From Phylloscopus collybita (Eukaryota > Chordata > Aves > Passeriformes > Phylloscopidae): DNA of 64,000 nt. The stretch is from positions 8,540,001 through 8,604,000 of the forward strand of contig JAJNNQ010000024.1 in assembly GCA_027886175.1 (NCBI GenBank). The letters run 5' to 3'. The translations under genes and the position numbers were made by a program. Under the pieces are notes generated by a model that was not told where the DNA came from, did no database searches, and saw only the letters and a list, made by a program, of their open reading frames with translations. Shown here one piece after another: positions 35,227 through 45,448 of this stretch (position 1 is the first letter of the stretch; every line of letters begins with the position of its first letter).

Positions 35227-35891
35227 TGCCTTGGACACTTACAGAGGCTGGATGAGAAAGTGAAACTGGGTGAATACCCAGGAGGAGAAGGAAGAGCCAC
35301 TCTGGCAGTCACACCGACACCACCTGAGCTGGGTGACACTAAAAGGGGACCCTGAACAAAGGAACCTCTGGGTTTTTATACCCTGACAGTCTAAGTGTGC
35401 AAAAGTTTGGGGATGGTAGGCTTCTGCCCTGCCTCTCGGTGTCCCTCTGTCTCCCTGCCCCTGGGCCCTTTGCTCTGCAAGGCTGGCAGCTCACAGCCTC
35501 TTTTCTCAGGCCCCCACCCAGAGCCCGACCTGCACCCAGTATGTGCCTTTACAGTTCTCCCTTTATTTTAACAGAGCACACCTGCTAACACACTAAAAGG
35601 GAAAAGAGAAGCTTTTCAAGGCATTTGACCTCTTCCCTTACGTACATTATTACCAGTAACTGTTCCAGAATGAAGGATAACCAGATTGTCACGGGGTGGA
35701 AATGATTGTAACGTAAAATTGCATAAAATCCAAAAGAGGATTCTCAAGTCAGTAACTATGAACTGATTGATCATTCACTACTTTTACTGGGTCAAGCATT
35801 CAACTCCAACCAACAAGCTGGCCTTAGCTGGGATATAAATTCATGGTAAATGCTTCCTAAAGAGCCTCCCTGTCCCCAAAAACTGATACAC
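35227..35891 (-). mobile_element. Possible LTR of the retroviral locus (TATA-containing)
   Basis: On the minus strand a strong TATA box, GGTATAAAAACCC, lies at plus 35370-35382. The left edge of this block begins TGCCTTGG (35227-35234), the same eight bases that start the better-defined LTR at 36693. The block directly adjoins the integrase-like remnant. I see no canonical AATAAA downstream of the TATA box and no matched right end. The call is therefore tentative, and the block may be only unique sequence beside the provirus. Confidence 0.35.
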
Positions 35892-36278
35892 TTAATCAAT
35901 TATATTCACCCTAAAATGAGCACCTCTGTTTGATTCACTTGAATCAAACCCAGATCTAGGTATAAATTCCATTAGCAAGGCATTTACTACTGCTCCTGTG
36001 TCAGCCCTCCTTGTTAGAAAGGCTCCAGCCAGTCTGACAGCTGCTCTACTATCATCAGCAAATGTTTGTACCCAGCCACAGGTGGCACATCTGCAGAGTT
36101 TGTGAGCAGCTGCTGAAAAGGGAATTAGGTCCACAGGCATACTCCTGACTCTGAGATCTGTCTGATATTTGGGAAATTTTGGCATGCTAGGCAACAGTTT
36201 GTGATTCCCTTTTTGGTGGCATAAACTGTTAAATAGTCTTTGGCAGAATTGGCTTTCCCCCAGCCATCCATCAATCAA
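35892..36278 (-). pseudogene. Endogenous retrovirus pol remnant, integrase region
   Basis: The minus strand is open for 128 codons. The product resembles the retroviral integrase from the end of the zinc-binding part into the catalytic core. C-H-Q-K-G-N at residues 20-25 fits the end of the HHCC zinc finger. M-P-V-D-L-I-P-F at 47-54 fits the first catalytic Asp region. W-V-Q-T-F at 69-73, F-I-P-R-S-G-F at 105-111 and S-N-R-G-A-H-F at 116-122 fit the second. In the last motif the expected catalytic Asp is Asn (residue 117). The remnant lacks the C-terminal core with the catalytic Glu and all other pol domains, so it is inactive. The neighbouring LTR-type sequences on the same strand support a proviral origin. 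The match is by eye to the family pattern, and the exact retroviral class is uncertain. Confidence 0.62.
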
Positions 36279-36294
36279 TCAATCAATCAATCAT
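36268..36294. repeat. Short (ATCA)n microsatellite
   Basis: About six tandem AATC/ATCA units overlap the start of the integrase-like frame and supply part of its upstream sequence. Confidence 0.95.
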
Positions 36295-36560
36295 CACTAT
36301 TTTGAATTGTCTCCCACTTTTCCCCCTGTCTCTTCACCTCTGCTGAGCACTCCTTCTCACAGAGTCTTAGGGCCTGCCAAATTTGGCCTTTCACTCTGGG
36401 CAACCCTCAGGGCCACAGCAGCCCTCTAATTTGTCGAGGTCTCTCTGACTCCTTCCCCTCTCCCCAGATGTGCTGCACACGTCAGATACTCATTCTGCTC
36501 CTTGTGCACTCACCCGTTGCTTGTGCTTCTGCTGCCTGTCCTTGGCTCGCCACAGAATAG
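36295..36560 (-). mobile_element. Leader-like retroviral internal sequence
   Basis: Read on the minus strand, this lies between the LTR-type sequence to the right and the integrase remnant to the left, where a proviral leader would be. It includes 'gtggcgagcc' near the right end, a possible primer-binding-site neighbourhood. Further on, 'acgggtgagtgc' resembles a splice donor, as found in retroviral leaders. No gag frame is seen. Most of the internal region must have been lost before the integrase remnant. Tentative. Confidence 0.35.
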
Positions 36561-36650
36561 GATCAAATAGGATCAAACCAGTTCAGACCAGTTCTGACCG
36601 GTTCAAACCGACTCCAACCGGCTACAAATGGTTCTAAATGGCTTCAGCCA
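36561..36650. repeat. Degenerate 10-bp tandem repeat (about 9 units)
   Basis: Successive decamers read GATCAAATAG, GATCAAACCA, GTTCAGACCA, GTTCTGACCG, GTTCAAACCG, ACTCCAACCG, GCTACAAATG, GTTCTAAATG and GCTTCAGCCA. The spacing is exactly 10 bp throughout, around a consensus close to GTTCAAACCG. The array sits between the leader-like sequence and the solo LTR. A 19-bp stretch over its first units recurs at 60967-60985. Confidence 0.85.
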
Positions 36651-36692
36651 GCAGATCAGCTTGAGCTGGGTGCCTCTGGAGGGAGACCCAGG

Positions 36693-37455
36693 TGCCTTGG
36701 TTTGGAAAGACAGGTATCTGACAGGGAAAGCTGGAGTTTCCCCCAGAATGGAGAATGTAAACCCCTCACCCCCCACCAAATTATAATTTTGCAATTAAGG
36801 GCTTTCAGGCAAAGATTTGGGAATAGGAATAACAATTCTTTACTAGGAATATTAACAATACAAATGTAGTAGAAAAACAAAACTACTCAACCACACCAGC
36901 AAACAAACAACAATTTTGGAAAACCCTGACAGAGTCAGAGCTACAACCTGACACCCTGTTGGTCAAGGTGTTGGAAGCAGTCCAAAAGTGAGTCCTCCTG
37001 GAATGGCAGATGAGGTTCTGTTGGAGTAGTGATGATCCTGTAGAACAAGGGTCCAAGTAGTGATGAGAAGGGGTCCAGTGGTGGTGAGAAGGGATCCAGT
37101 CTTCCTCCAGGAATTGGGTGAAGCTGGATACTTTCTGTGTCCCTGTGTCTCAGTTTTTATCCAGATAGGAATGGTTGGCTTCCCCCACTGGGTGGAGCAT
37201 CTCACAATAGGTTGATGTAATGTGGATAGTCTATTTTGGGGATGTGTGCTATTAGGGGTGTCTTAACGGTCCATTAGCAGAAAATATTCCCCAGGTGGTG
37301 ACAGAGATAAGACACAATGCCCTACCTGGTTTGAACAGCTGGCCTACTATCAAAAGGCATCCGTCCCCCTCCTCCCAGAGTAAAGAAGAACAATTCTCCA
37401 ACTGCTTTCAGCAAATGAAATAGAATACACAGTTTTGGTTCCATAACCCAAGACA
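36693..37455 (-). mobile_element. Solo LTR with intact ends and 5-bp target duplication
   Basis: The element begins TGCCTTGG and ends CCAAGACA, an imperfect inverted pair with the canonical TG...CA ends. It is flanked on both sides by CCAGG (36688-36692 and 37456-37460), a 5-bp target duplication. Its 763-bp body matches a songbird LTR family that I recognise by sequence but cannot name with certainty. Orientation is minus: a TATA-like GATAAAAA lies on the minus strand near plus 37158-37165. A variant poly-A region ('ctagtaaagaa', plus about 36838-36848) lies downstream near the U5 end. No internal genes are present, so it is a solo LTR left by recombination between two LTRs. It lies inside the older retroviral sequence around it. 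Confidence 0.85.
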
Positions 37456-37460
37456 CCAGG

Positions 37461-38110
37461 ACAAAGAAATCCCTGGGAAATTATATCCTTCCAACTTCTT
37501 TACCTGCCCCTCACACGCTCTTCATGTGTCTTGCATGTGCCTCTTGGCACAGCAGTAATTTTGGCCCCAGGTCTTCCAACACCTTACTGGGCTCTTTCTC
37601 TGTGTGAACACAGGCTGGCCATTAATTGTAATTATCTTGTCAAAGTTGAAGCTTCTGCTGACAACTGTATCCTTCTTATATTCTGCTTTGTGGTTCTGGT
37701 GCCCCTGCCCGCCAGCAGAGCACAGGAAACTAAAGGAGCCCTAGACTTAGGATAAATGTTACCTAGCAACAATAAAAACATCGGTGTGTTATCAATATTC
37801 CTCTTTTACTAAAGACAAAATGCAGCTACTGGGAAAACTACTGAGAAAATTAACTCTGTTCTATCTAAAAACATATCTAAGTTCTCAGCTTGCAGCCCGA
37901 GGTTTCAGCAAACATAGCTACTACATTCTATATCACACAGTATTATAACTATGTAACTCATTCAACTCAAAACTGATTTATTCTAAACAACTAATATCTC
38001 TCAGCAATATAATGAGACAGTCCTTGGGATCCAAATTCTCTGGTAAAATCATGTAATTTCTTGGTCCTCTCTGCATTAAAATGAAGTGTCTCCATCCTCT
38101 GCTATCCCTC
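37461..38110 (-). mobile_element. Older endogenous retrovirus LTR/3' region fragment
   Basis: On the minus strand the block 'gagttaattttctcagtagt', then 'ttgataacacaccgatgttt' and 'tcctaagtctagggctcctt' follows a very common avian LTR family. In that family these blocks come in this order inside U3. An ATATAAGAAGG on the same strand (plus about 37674-37684) could be its TATA box. Sequence further right (37880-38060), including 'gttacatagttataatactg' on the minus strand, also resembles the same family's internal or U3 sequence. The solo LTR at 36693-37455 has inserted within this older element. The 74-codon frame 37531-37755 is chance. Confidence 0.65.
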
Positions 38111-38842
38111 TAGTTTTCCTGTAACATATCAGGATATAACTTTTTAAAAAAAAACTAAAGCACAATAGGATTGCTGCTCCAGAATGTAGCCTGGTTTATT
38201 GCACTTCCTTTTATTCCTGAAAGAAGAGCAGGAGAGGTGAAGGGAGGAAGAGATCTGATAGGGTAAATAAGAAGAATTGTGCTAAAATTAACCCTTTTTA
38301 CTCAAATTCCACTCTCCCCAAGGCACACCAGCTGAATATTTCGTCTGGAGGTAAATATGCTTGGGAGCCGAAAAAGATTCCTGAAAAGAATTCATCTAAT
38401 GTTTCAGAGACCACAAGGAGCTTTACTTAAATCACTTGTCAGAGACACACATCTGCAGATCTGACTGTTGAATTTTCCCCTTAGAGCATGGCATTTATTT
38501 ATGACACATGCTAGGTGAGTGCTGACTCTTGTACAGTTTAACAATTCCCTCCAATGATGTGTTGCTTCTATAACTAGAGGTCTTCTTTTGATGCCTCCAA
38601 GCCTAATTTTCTTTTGTATCTTATGTTTGTTTTCATTAGGTTTCCATGGAAATCCTGGACTTGTAATTGATTTCTTTGAAGTTCAGCAGCTCTGTAAGTG
38701 GATGTGAAGCATTCTGGTTAGGATAGCTTCCACTACACTATACAATGCTACCCTCTAGTTCTTTTACAGTACAATAGCACCTTCCTTTAAATCTTTGTGT
38801 AGCTATAACAGACTAAAAACATGAGTAATACATCTGGATCAA
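38111..38842. other. Unique non-coding sequence
   Basis: No gene or recognised repeat is seen. Confidence 0.45.
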
Positions 38843-38971
<129 letters not shown>

Positions 38972-41955
38972 CATGCATATTCTGGCTGTTGGCTCAGAGG
39001 AGAAAAAAAAAAAATCACCCTACTTTGGTACACCTACTACAGGGCTTTCCAAAGGGGTTTGTCATCAAAATTAGAACAAGAGTTGTTGAAAATATTTGCT
39101 GCTGTGGGAAGATGACATCTGCTGCTTGTCTTTTGCTGCTGGAACCTGTCTGGGGTAAAACACTGAACACTGTTCAAATTCAGCCCTGGTATTTTGGGCG
39201 CTGCACTGAACTGACTACTGCCTCCTGCCTGATAAGCATTCAGCACTCAGATCTAAACCAGGAACAGAAACAGGAACTAAAATAACACACAGACAAAGCC
39301 ACCTTTTACAAAATGTTTAACTTGAAAATATGGTAGGTACACTACCCATACAGGAGTGAGTTGCTAAGACAGTTGTGAGACAAGACTGATATCCTGGCAT
39401 TTTAGCTTATTACATTGTTCCTCCTTTTGTACTTCCATATATTGAAAGCTGGGATTGAAATCACCCTCTACCCTTGGCTAAGATTCCCTAAAAACAAGGT
39501 TGTCACCGATTCTTTTACCTGTTTGTCTCACTGCTCTGGACATACCATGACAAACATGGTGCAGATGCTGCGTGACACGTAAGAGCATAACCCCCTTTGT
39601 CAGAAAAGAGCCCTCTCTGTTGTCATCCAAAGCATTTAAAATGCAGTGGTCACCCTTACCACAAGCATTGAAGACATCTCTTGTTCAAATTATTCCATCA
39701 CAACAATGGTGAAACACAGTTTTACTACCTTTCACATGACAGAATTTACCTGGAATATTATTCACTTGCAGAAATGTAGTGAAGTGGAATGAAACAGAAA
39801 TCTGTTATTTAATTTTTGAGAACACCTGAGTAATGTCAATATTTGAGATTTCAAATTTTCCAAGCTTGGGAAAAGTCTGATTCTGTGATCTGAAATACCA
39901 CTGTTTGATACTTGAGTCAGTTTTAAATAGCAATGCTCACTACTTTTTTCTTCCTTATATACTTCCATGTTAATCACAACATTCCCCAAAACCAAAGCAG
40001 TTTGTGACATTTTTCATTATAAAAGCACAAAAGAAATGTAAATGTGTTGTGAAATGCATTCATAATAGTATCACTTGAAATCATTAATACTAGCTTACAG
40101 GTAATTCTCTAAAGATGTAAAATTTGTTTCAGAAGTTTACCTGAAGCTTATCCAATCTATGTAAATCTCCTGGGACATAGAGCATTTTATAGGAATTTGT
40201 TCAGGTGGATCCTACATCCAGCTGCCCAGAAAGACAAAAAAACCCATTTGCTCAATGGTATTTCAGTGTTCAGGCTCTAGAGCCATCACCTTTAAGCTAC
40301 AGAACACTGCAAAACCAGCCTGAGTGAAATGAATAAAGGGTGAGCCTAAAAAAAAAGCTTTAAATTCAGGTGAGAGCTTGGTGTGCACTGGTCTTCTCAG
40401 TTCTAAGTGAGAATTAATCTAGTACTTGGTAATGAATTTTTAGAATGAATGGACTGTCTCAGATGTCCATTTTGATAATTTATCAAAAATGACAAAGTCT
40501 GTTTCTTTCTTCTCATTTTTTATTCCTAATGTTCAGAGATCTGGCCTTGTTGAAGATAAAGCCTGTAAAAAATATGACTGCCTTGGATTCATCCATCCTT
40601 GGTTGTCATTTTGGCATGGGAGGATTGTACAGAAAAGCAGAAATCCATTCACAAAAAGAAAGATCTCCCTCAAATTACAAAAAAAAAAATGGCAAAGAGA
40701 AAGATTTGGAATTTGGCTTTTATTTTTATTTTTCTATTTTTTAATTTATTTTTTTTTCATAAAATGGACATCTGGTAAGCTGAAAATCTTGTTTACCTGC
40801 TGTCTTTATATTCCTCTTGTCTTTTAACAGACAGCAGTGCAGGATATGTGAAGTGCTAATGACAGCAGGGCCACCAGCAGGAGCTGCAATGTGTCTTGGG
40901 TTTGACTTTCCAACAGTGCCAGGATGACCAAAGTTCACCAACGTGTGAGCAGAAATCTGAAGGGGTCGGCCTGAGAGGTGTGTTGGTGTGATTTCAGATT
41001 TATCTGACAAGTCATCACTTTGAATGGATGTTGCCTCATTTTTCCCAAAGCCAACACAAAACAGCACTTCCTGAAGCAGGAAAAAGAGAAACTGGGCTCC
41101 CAAGCAGAACTTGTGTCTTTCAGCTGCTGGTACCTGACTTGGTGAGAAAAGACAGATTTTAGTGCCTTTTTATAGAGAGGTAATTTTTGTCTAGTGTACC
41201 AAAGGATTAAGTGATATGTTTGCAAAGCTGACAATGTGTAAGCATTTTTAAAATCCAGCTGCCAACCCAAGGAAGAGTAGAAGAGTGAGGAAGATGATGG
41301 AGCATGGTCTCTGAACCTTGCTCTCAATTCCAAATTATGTCTTTCTCTAAATTTTTTGTAGCAGTCCTGTCCCATTTTTGTCTCTGAATCTGATATTCCC
41401 TTCACCCTCATTAAAAACTGATCTCTTCATTCTGCATTAGTGAATTAAAGCAGTCCAATCTTCAAACAATTTTTTGCAACCTTCAGTGACGGAAATCAGC
41501 TTGGGAAAAATTCTGGCAAGGGATGAAGAGTGGCCAGAGCAAGAAGAACAAAAGAGGAGGGGAGGAGACAGTAGCAGCAGTGAGATATCAAATGGTTCCC
41601 CATTGCCTTGTGCTCCTTTACTATTAGAACAGGAATAATTTTTAGGAAGCTCTTTTTGAAATTGTTTATAAGATTCAGACATCAGTGACTTTTGCTGCAA
41701 AAGCAGCTCAAGAACCCCTGCTAAAGGCTGCACATTCCTCCTTCCCAGTAATTCTCCTCACCAGTAATCCAGCTCCTCAGCTCAGTTTGCAGGAGGCTCC
41801 AGAGGTTGAAATGAAAGCTTCTCATGTCTGAGTTTGGAAATGTCTAAAGCTGGTCCCACAAAAACGCGATCTTACTGATACACTTCATCTTGCTGAAAAG
41901 ACTATTAAAGTGCAGCTGATTTTGATTTACCACCTCTAAAATATTTTGGAGTACT
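38972..41955. other. Unique non-coding sequence with chance open frames
   Basis: No gene is supported. Minus-strand frames at 40741-41103 (120 codons) and 40935-41411 (158 codons) overlap each other in different frames, and neither product is recognised. Other frames are shorter. An A/T low-complexity stretch lies at 40676-40760. Confidence 0.45.
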
Positions 41956-42600
41956 CTCTATTGAGAAATGCTGAGCCCTGCAGCCAGGAGGGTGCCACCT
42001 CAGGGAACGTGTGGGGACAGAAAGGAAAAATGCTGTGAGGCAACAAGGGGAAAAGTGTGAGGAACATCCATCCCTGTGGGCCCCAAGAGAAGGAGGGGGA
42101 GGTGAGGGAGGAGGTGATCCAGGTCCCAGAGCAGGGGTTATCCAGCAGCCCCTCCAGAGACCATGGTTGAGCAGGTAAACCCACTGCACCCACGCTGGAG
42201 CAGGGGAAAAGTGTGAAGGGGAAACAGTGGCAGAGAGAAGCTGCCATGGACTGACCACAGCCCCCATTCCCCATCCTCCCAACACCTCTCACAGTGAGAC
42301 ACGCTGAGGAGTCAGTGATGAAGGAGTGAAGGTGAGGCTGGGAGAAAGTGGTGGAGGAGTTTTAATTTTCTGTTTGTTTCTCTCCATCCAAATCTATTTT
42401 AAGCACCAATAAAGCAAATTATTTTTCCTCAAGCCAAGTCTGCTTTGTCTGTGACAGCGATCTCCCTGCTTTCACTTTGACTCATGAGCCTGTCAGTTTT
42501 ATTTCCCCTTGCCTTGTCCTGTTGAGGACTGGGGTGAGAAAGTGACTGGGTGGCCACCTGGCAGCTGGTCAAGGTCAATCCACTACCACCAGGGAGATGA
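41956..42600 (+). mobile_element. Old avian endogenous retrovirus LTR-type element
   Basis: The plus strand follows, in order, blocks of an abundant avian LTR-type repeat. The blocks are 'accatggttgagcaggtaaa', 'cccacgctggagcaggggaa', 'tggactgaccacagccccca', 'caccaataaagcaaattatt' (which carries an AATAAA), 'ccaagtctgctttgtctgtg', 'catgagcctgtcagttttat' and 'acctggcagctggtcaaggt'. Many substitutions separate it from the family pattern I remember, so it is old. I cannot assign the family name. The two minus-strand frames 41905-42285 and 41936-42292 (118-126 codons, Pro/Ser-rich) lie antisense to it and are not genes. Confidence 0.75.
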
Positions 42601-43223
42601 TTTTTAAGTCTGATTATACTAAAGGATAGTGCCTAGCTATAGGAAAGAGCTAGAACAACTTGCAGGTGTGAGGAAGAGCACCACCATCACAGGCTCTAAA
42701 GCCAGGCTGCAGAGCCCAGAGAAAACAGCAACATGAAATATTGGGTGCTAGTTCTGCTCTCATTAACATTCTGAATTTGGATTGTAAATAGATGTCTTTG
42801 GTGTTCAGACACTGAGATTTCTCCCACAGCCCTAAAAGGGACAAACATTGTCCTGACTGGACACCCTAAAACAGCAACCACACATAACAATACTTCCAAC
42901 ATTTGTTGGGCAATTATGTTCTTCCTCATGACTGCTTTTCATAGCCCTGCTTTCTCCTACCCCTAAAGGACTCTTACACTGTCTCTTGATCCCATAACCC
43001 TAAAAGCTTCTGAAAATCATTAGATTTGAAAGGAAGATGCATAAAGTAGAAAACAGTGGAGCTTTCTGTTACAGGATTGCTTGTGTTTCTAAAAGATGCC
43101 GAACGTCTCTTGGAATTAAAGAACATTGCATCCTTACCTGTAGCATCACACAAATTAACACACATAGAAAATTTCATCTTACTGTAGAAATTCTTCTGTT
43201 AAAATATAATTTGTACAGTCAAT
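42601..43223. other. Unique non-coding sequence
   Basis: Frames of 62-77 codons overlap on both strands. None is recognised. Confidence 0.5.
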
Positions 43224-43389
43224 AAAAAAAACCCCCCAAAAAACCCAAAAAAACACCAAAAAAACCAACCAAACAAACAAAAAAACCACAAAAACAAAAC
43301 AAAACAAAACAAAAAAAACAAAAAAAAAACAAAAAAAAAAACAAAAAAAAAAAAAAAAAAAAAAAACCACAAAAAAACCCACCACCCAC
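43224..43389. repeat. 166-bp tract of A and C only
   Basis: The plus strand has no G or T over this span. It starts C-richer (CCCCCC, ACCC), becomes mostly A in the middle and regains C at the end. The minus-strand frame 43179-43385 is a Phe/Val/Cys artefact. Confidence 0.97.
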
Positions 43390-43402
43390 TAATGGTTCTT
43401 GG

Positions 43403-43435
43403 GAATTGAGGTAGTGTATCTTACTACCTCAATTC
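43403..43435. repeat. Perfect 13-bp inverted repeat (hairpin)
   Basis: The arm GAATTGAGGTAGT pairs exactly with ACTACCTCAATTC across a 7-base loop (GTATCTT). It lies 13 bases after the end of the A/C tract. The stem is far shorter than a microRNA precursor, and the flanks do not extend the pairing. Confidence 0.95.
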
Positions 43436-44535
43436 TTCTCAGCTGAAGGAGTGTTTCCAGAGACAAACAAAGCCCCACTAATTATCCAGTTTGACTCACA
43501 ACTGTGCTTTAACATTATGTGTTTGCAAGGCAGTCCACTTTTGAAAAAGCTTTTCATCTTGGCTTAAATTTTTATTTGGACAAAAAAAAAAAAATAATGG
43601 CAATGGCAATGTACAAAAAATGTACAAAAATTAGTACAATAAAGTACTAATTGATAGTTCAGAGCCTCAGGACAAAATCCAAGTAAGTAGATAATTTGCT
43701 AAGTAAGCATGTAGGAACAGAAGATCAAGACTAACACCTATGAAAGGAGTTAAATTATTTCACAGAATGTTAAGCCTCCACCAGCAAAGTCTAGACAGAA
43801 GAACACCCTGGCTGTGCAGACTGCTCAATGAGTGATGATTCCTGCACTCCTGGAGCTCTAGCGAAATCAACAGCTCAGGAGCTGGTGTCAGTGGATTAAA
43901 TTTCAGTCACATCCTGAGGAGTGATTGAGAAATTGTCTGAGACTAGTTATTGTACTAAAATATGTTGATGTTGTGTTCTTTGGCAGGAGAGAAACTAATT
44001 AGAGAGTTACAAAGCACCATGAGCATCATCTTTCCCAGTCCCATGGCAGAATTTTAATGCTCGTGCCAGTGGCAAAAACCTGATTTCCTGCAGACAGATG
44101 GAGCTGGGAGTTGCTGAAACCCTTTAAGACCTCCAAAGGAAGCGCAACACAGCCTCTCTCTGGTCTTCTCTTGCTCTCTTTGCTTTCCCTTGTTTACTTT
44201 GCTAATTTGCCTGAAGCTGTTTGCTCTGGTTGCTTTGTATTTGCTTTAGGGGATGTTGCCTAACACAGATTGTATCTCGTGTTTGCTTTTGGAATTCAAA
44301 CACCATGCTACCTTCATAGTTAAAAGTTGTCTGTCCGCAGTACCAAAAACCCAGACAATCCATCCTGAGGAAAAAAGTCCCTTTGACTGTGGTTGAAATG
44401 AAATGTAATCACTTGCAGAGTTCAAAGTTGGCGGCTGAGCTCTAATAATGCTGGATATTTGCCTGTGGTCTCTCCAAGCAGTATTCAGATACAGGTAAGG
44501 CGATGGATAGCAAAGGGAAAGTGGTATTTCCATTT
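43436..44535. other. Unique non-coding sequence
   Basis: No gene is recognised. A consensus splice donor CAG|GTAAGG occurs at 44492-44500 without a clear partner exon. A minus-strand frame 44246-44533 (95 codons) has no known product. Confidence 0.45.
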
Positions 44536-44935
44536 TTTCGGGAGCTGAGGGGGCAAATCCTGCTCAGCATCCAGGCACGGAGCTGCTCCTTGCTCCTGCC
44601 GTGCCCAGAGCTTTCCGGAACACAAAATCATTTTATGTGAACTTGAGGCCCCTTGAATTCTTTAAATTTCCTAAGAGAACAGGAGAGGCAGGTTAGGAGC
44701 CTTCCCTCAGCGTTACACGGATTTCAGGAAGCAAATCGCTCCGTTCGTCGGCTTTGCTGGCAAACACCGCGGCACCTCTAAAAGCGGAAATGTTCTGCAT
44801 GTCGGTATTTAAAATAAAATAATTATTCCGAGGGACAGGAACTGGCGGCGGGAAGGGCCTGAGGGGGGCCGGGCCCAGCGGGACCGCCAGGTGGCGCTGT
44901 GCGCTCGCGCCGGCGGAGCCGCGGGAACGGGCGGG
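44536..44935. promoter_or_regulatory. CpG-rich island upstream of the minisatellite
   Basis: CpG is rare elsewhere in the window but frequent here, becoming dense from about 44,840 ('ggcggcgggaagggcc', 'cgctcgcgccggcggagccg'). Together with the minisatellite this forms the only CpG-rich stretch in 64 kb. It could be a promoter or a boundary region. No TATA box or clear first exon is seen on either strand. Confidence 0.45.
44884..44898 (+). promoter_or_regulatory. Candidate CTCF binding site
   Basis: CCGCCAGGTGGCGCT matches the core vertebrate CTCF consensus (CCASYAGRKGGCRS type) at all but one position: the third base is G where A is preferred. CTCF is the main vertebrate insulator and loop-anchor protein. 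The site lies in CpG-rich DNA immediately before the minisatellite. Occupancy cannot be seen from sequence, and CpGs in the core could make binding methylation-sensitive. Confidence 0.6.
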
Positions 44936-45342
44936 AATCCCGGGATGGATCAGGGGGATAATCCCGGGATGGATCCGGGCGGGAATCCGGGATGGATCGG
45001 GGGGAAATCCCGGGATGGATCCGGGCAGGAATCCCGGGATGGATCCGGGCGGGAATTCGGGATGGATCCGGGCGGGAATCCGGGATGGATCCGGGGGGAA
45101 ATCCCGGGATGGATCCGGGGGGAAATCCCGGGATGGATCCGGGGGATAATCCCGGGATGGATCCGGGCGGGAATCCGGAATGGATCCGGGGGGAAATCCC
45201 GGGATGGATCCGGGCAGGAATCCCGGGATGGATCCGGGCAGGAATCCCGGGATGGATCCGGGCAGGAATCCCGGGATGGATCCGGGCGGGAATCCGGGAT
45301 GGATCCGGGCAGGAATCCCGGGATGGATCCGGGTGGGAACCA
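44936..45342. repeat. CpG-rich minisatellite, about 17 units of 23/24 bp
   Basis: Units begin GGGATGGATCCGGG and end in variants such as CGGGAATCC, CAGGAATCCC, GGGAAATCCC or GGATAATCCC. I count 17 copies, some 23 and some 24 bp. Nearly every unit carries a BamHI-type GGATCC and one or more CpG. Variant units are interspersed rather than grouped, except for three identical CAGG units in a row (12-14). The long frames on both strands (151, 137, 133 and 65 codons, Gly/Pro/Asp/Arg repeats) arise because the repeat lacks stop codons. They are not collagen-like genes. Confidence 0.97.
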
Positions 45343-45422
45343 GTAAAGTTTCTGAAAATACAAATTTTATTCCCTAGTTCCCTTATCCCTTAGCTCCTAA
45401 CATCAAGGTAATGTGGTGGGGC

Positions 45423-45448
45423 GGGGGGGGGGGGGGGGGGGGGGGGGG
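45423..45448 (+). repeat. 26-base G homopolymer
   Basis: An uninterrupted run of 26 G is followed by an AATAAAAT stretch. Runs of this length are prone to sequencing error, and the true length may differ. Confidence 0.95.

Noticed and set aside
36268..36294. CRISPR-like short repeats
   Set aside because: This is a simple tetranucleotide microsatellite with no spacers, and the window is vertebrate DNA.
40741..41411. Two overlapping minus-strand frames of 120 and 158 codons
   Set aside because: They overlap in different frames, show no recognised domain and have no supporting splice or promoter context. Chance is the simpler reading.
41905..42292. 118-126-codon Pro/Ser-rich minus-strand frames
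   Set aside because: They lie antisense to an LTR-type repeat on the plus strand.
43403..43435. A let-7-family microRNA gene
   Set aside because: Only the seed region matches, the hairpin is 33 nt rather than about 70-80 nt, and the pairing does not extend into the flanks.
44891..45393. Long Gly/Pro/Asp/Arg repeat frames on both strands, superficially collagen- or silk-like
   Set aside because: They are translations of the stop-free 23/24-bp minisatellite. The same DNA is open in several frames on both strands, and no start context or flanking gene exists.
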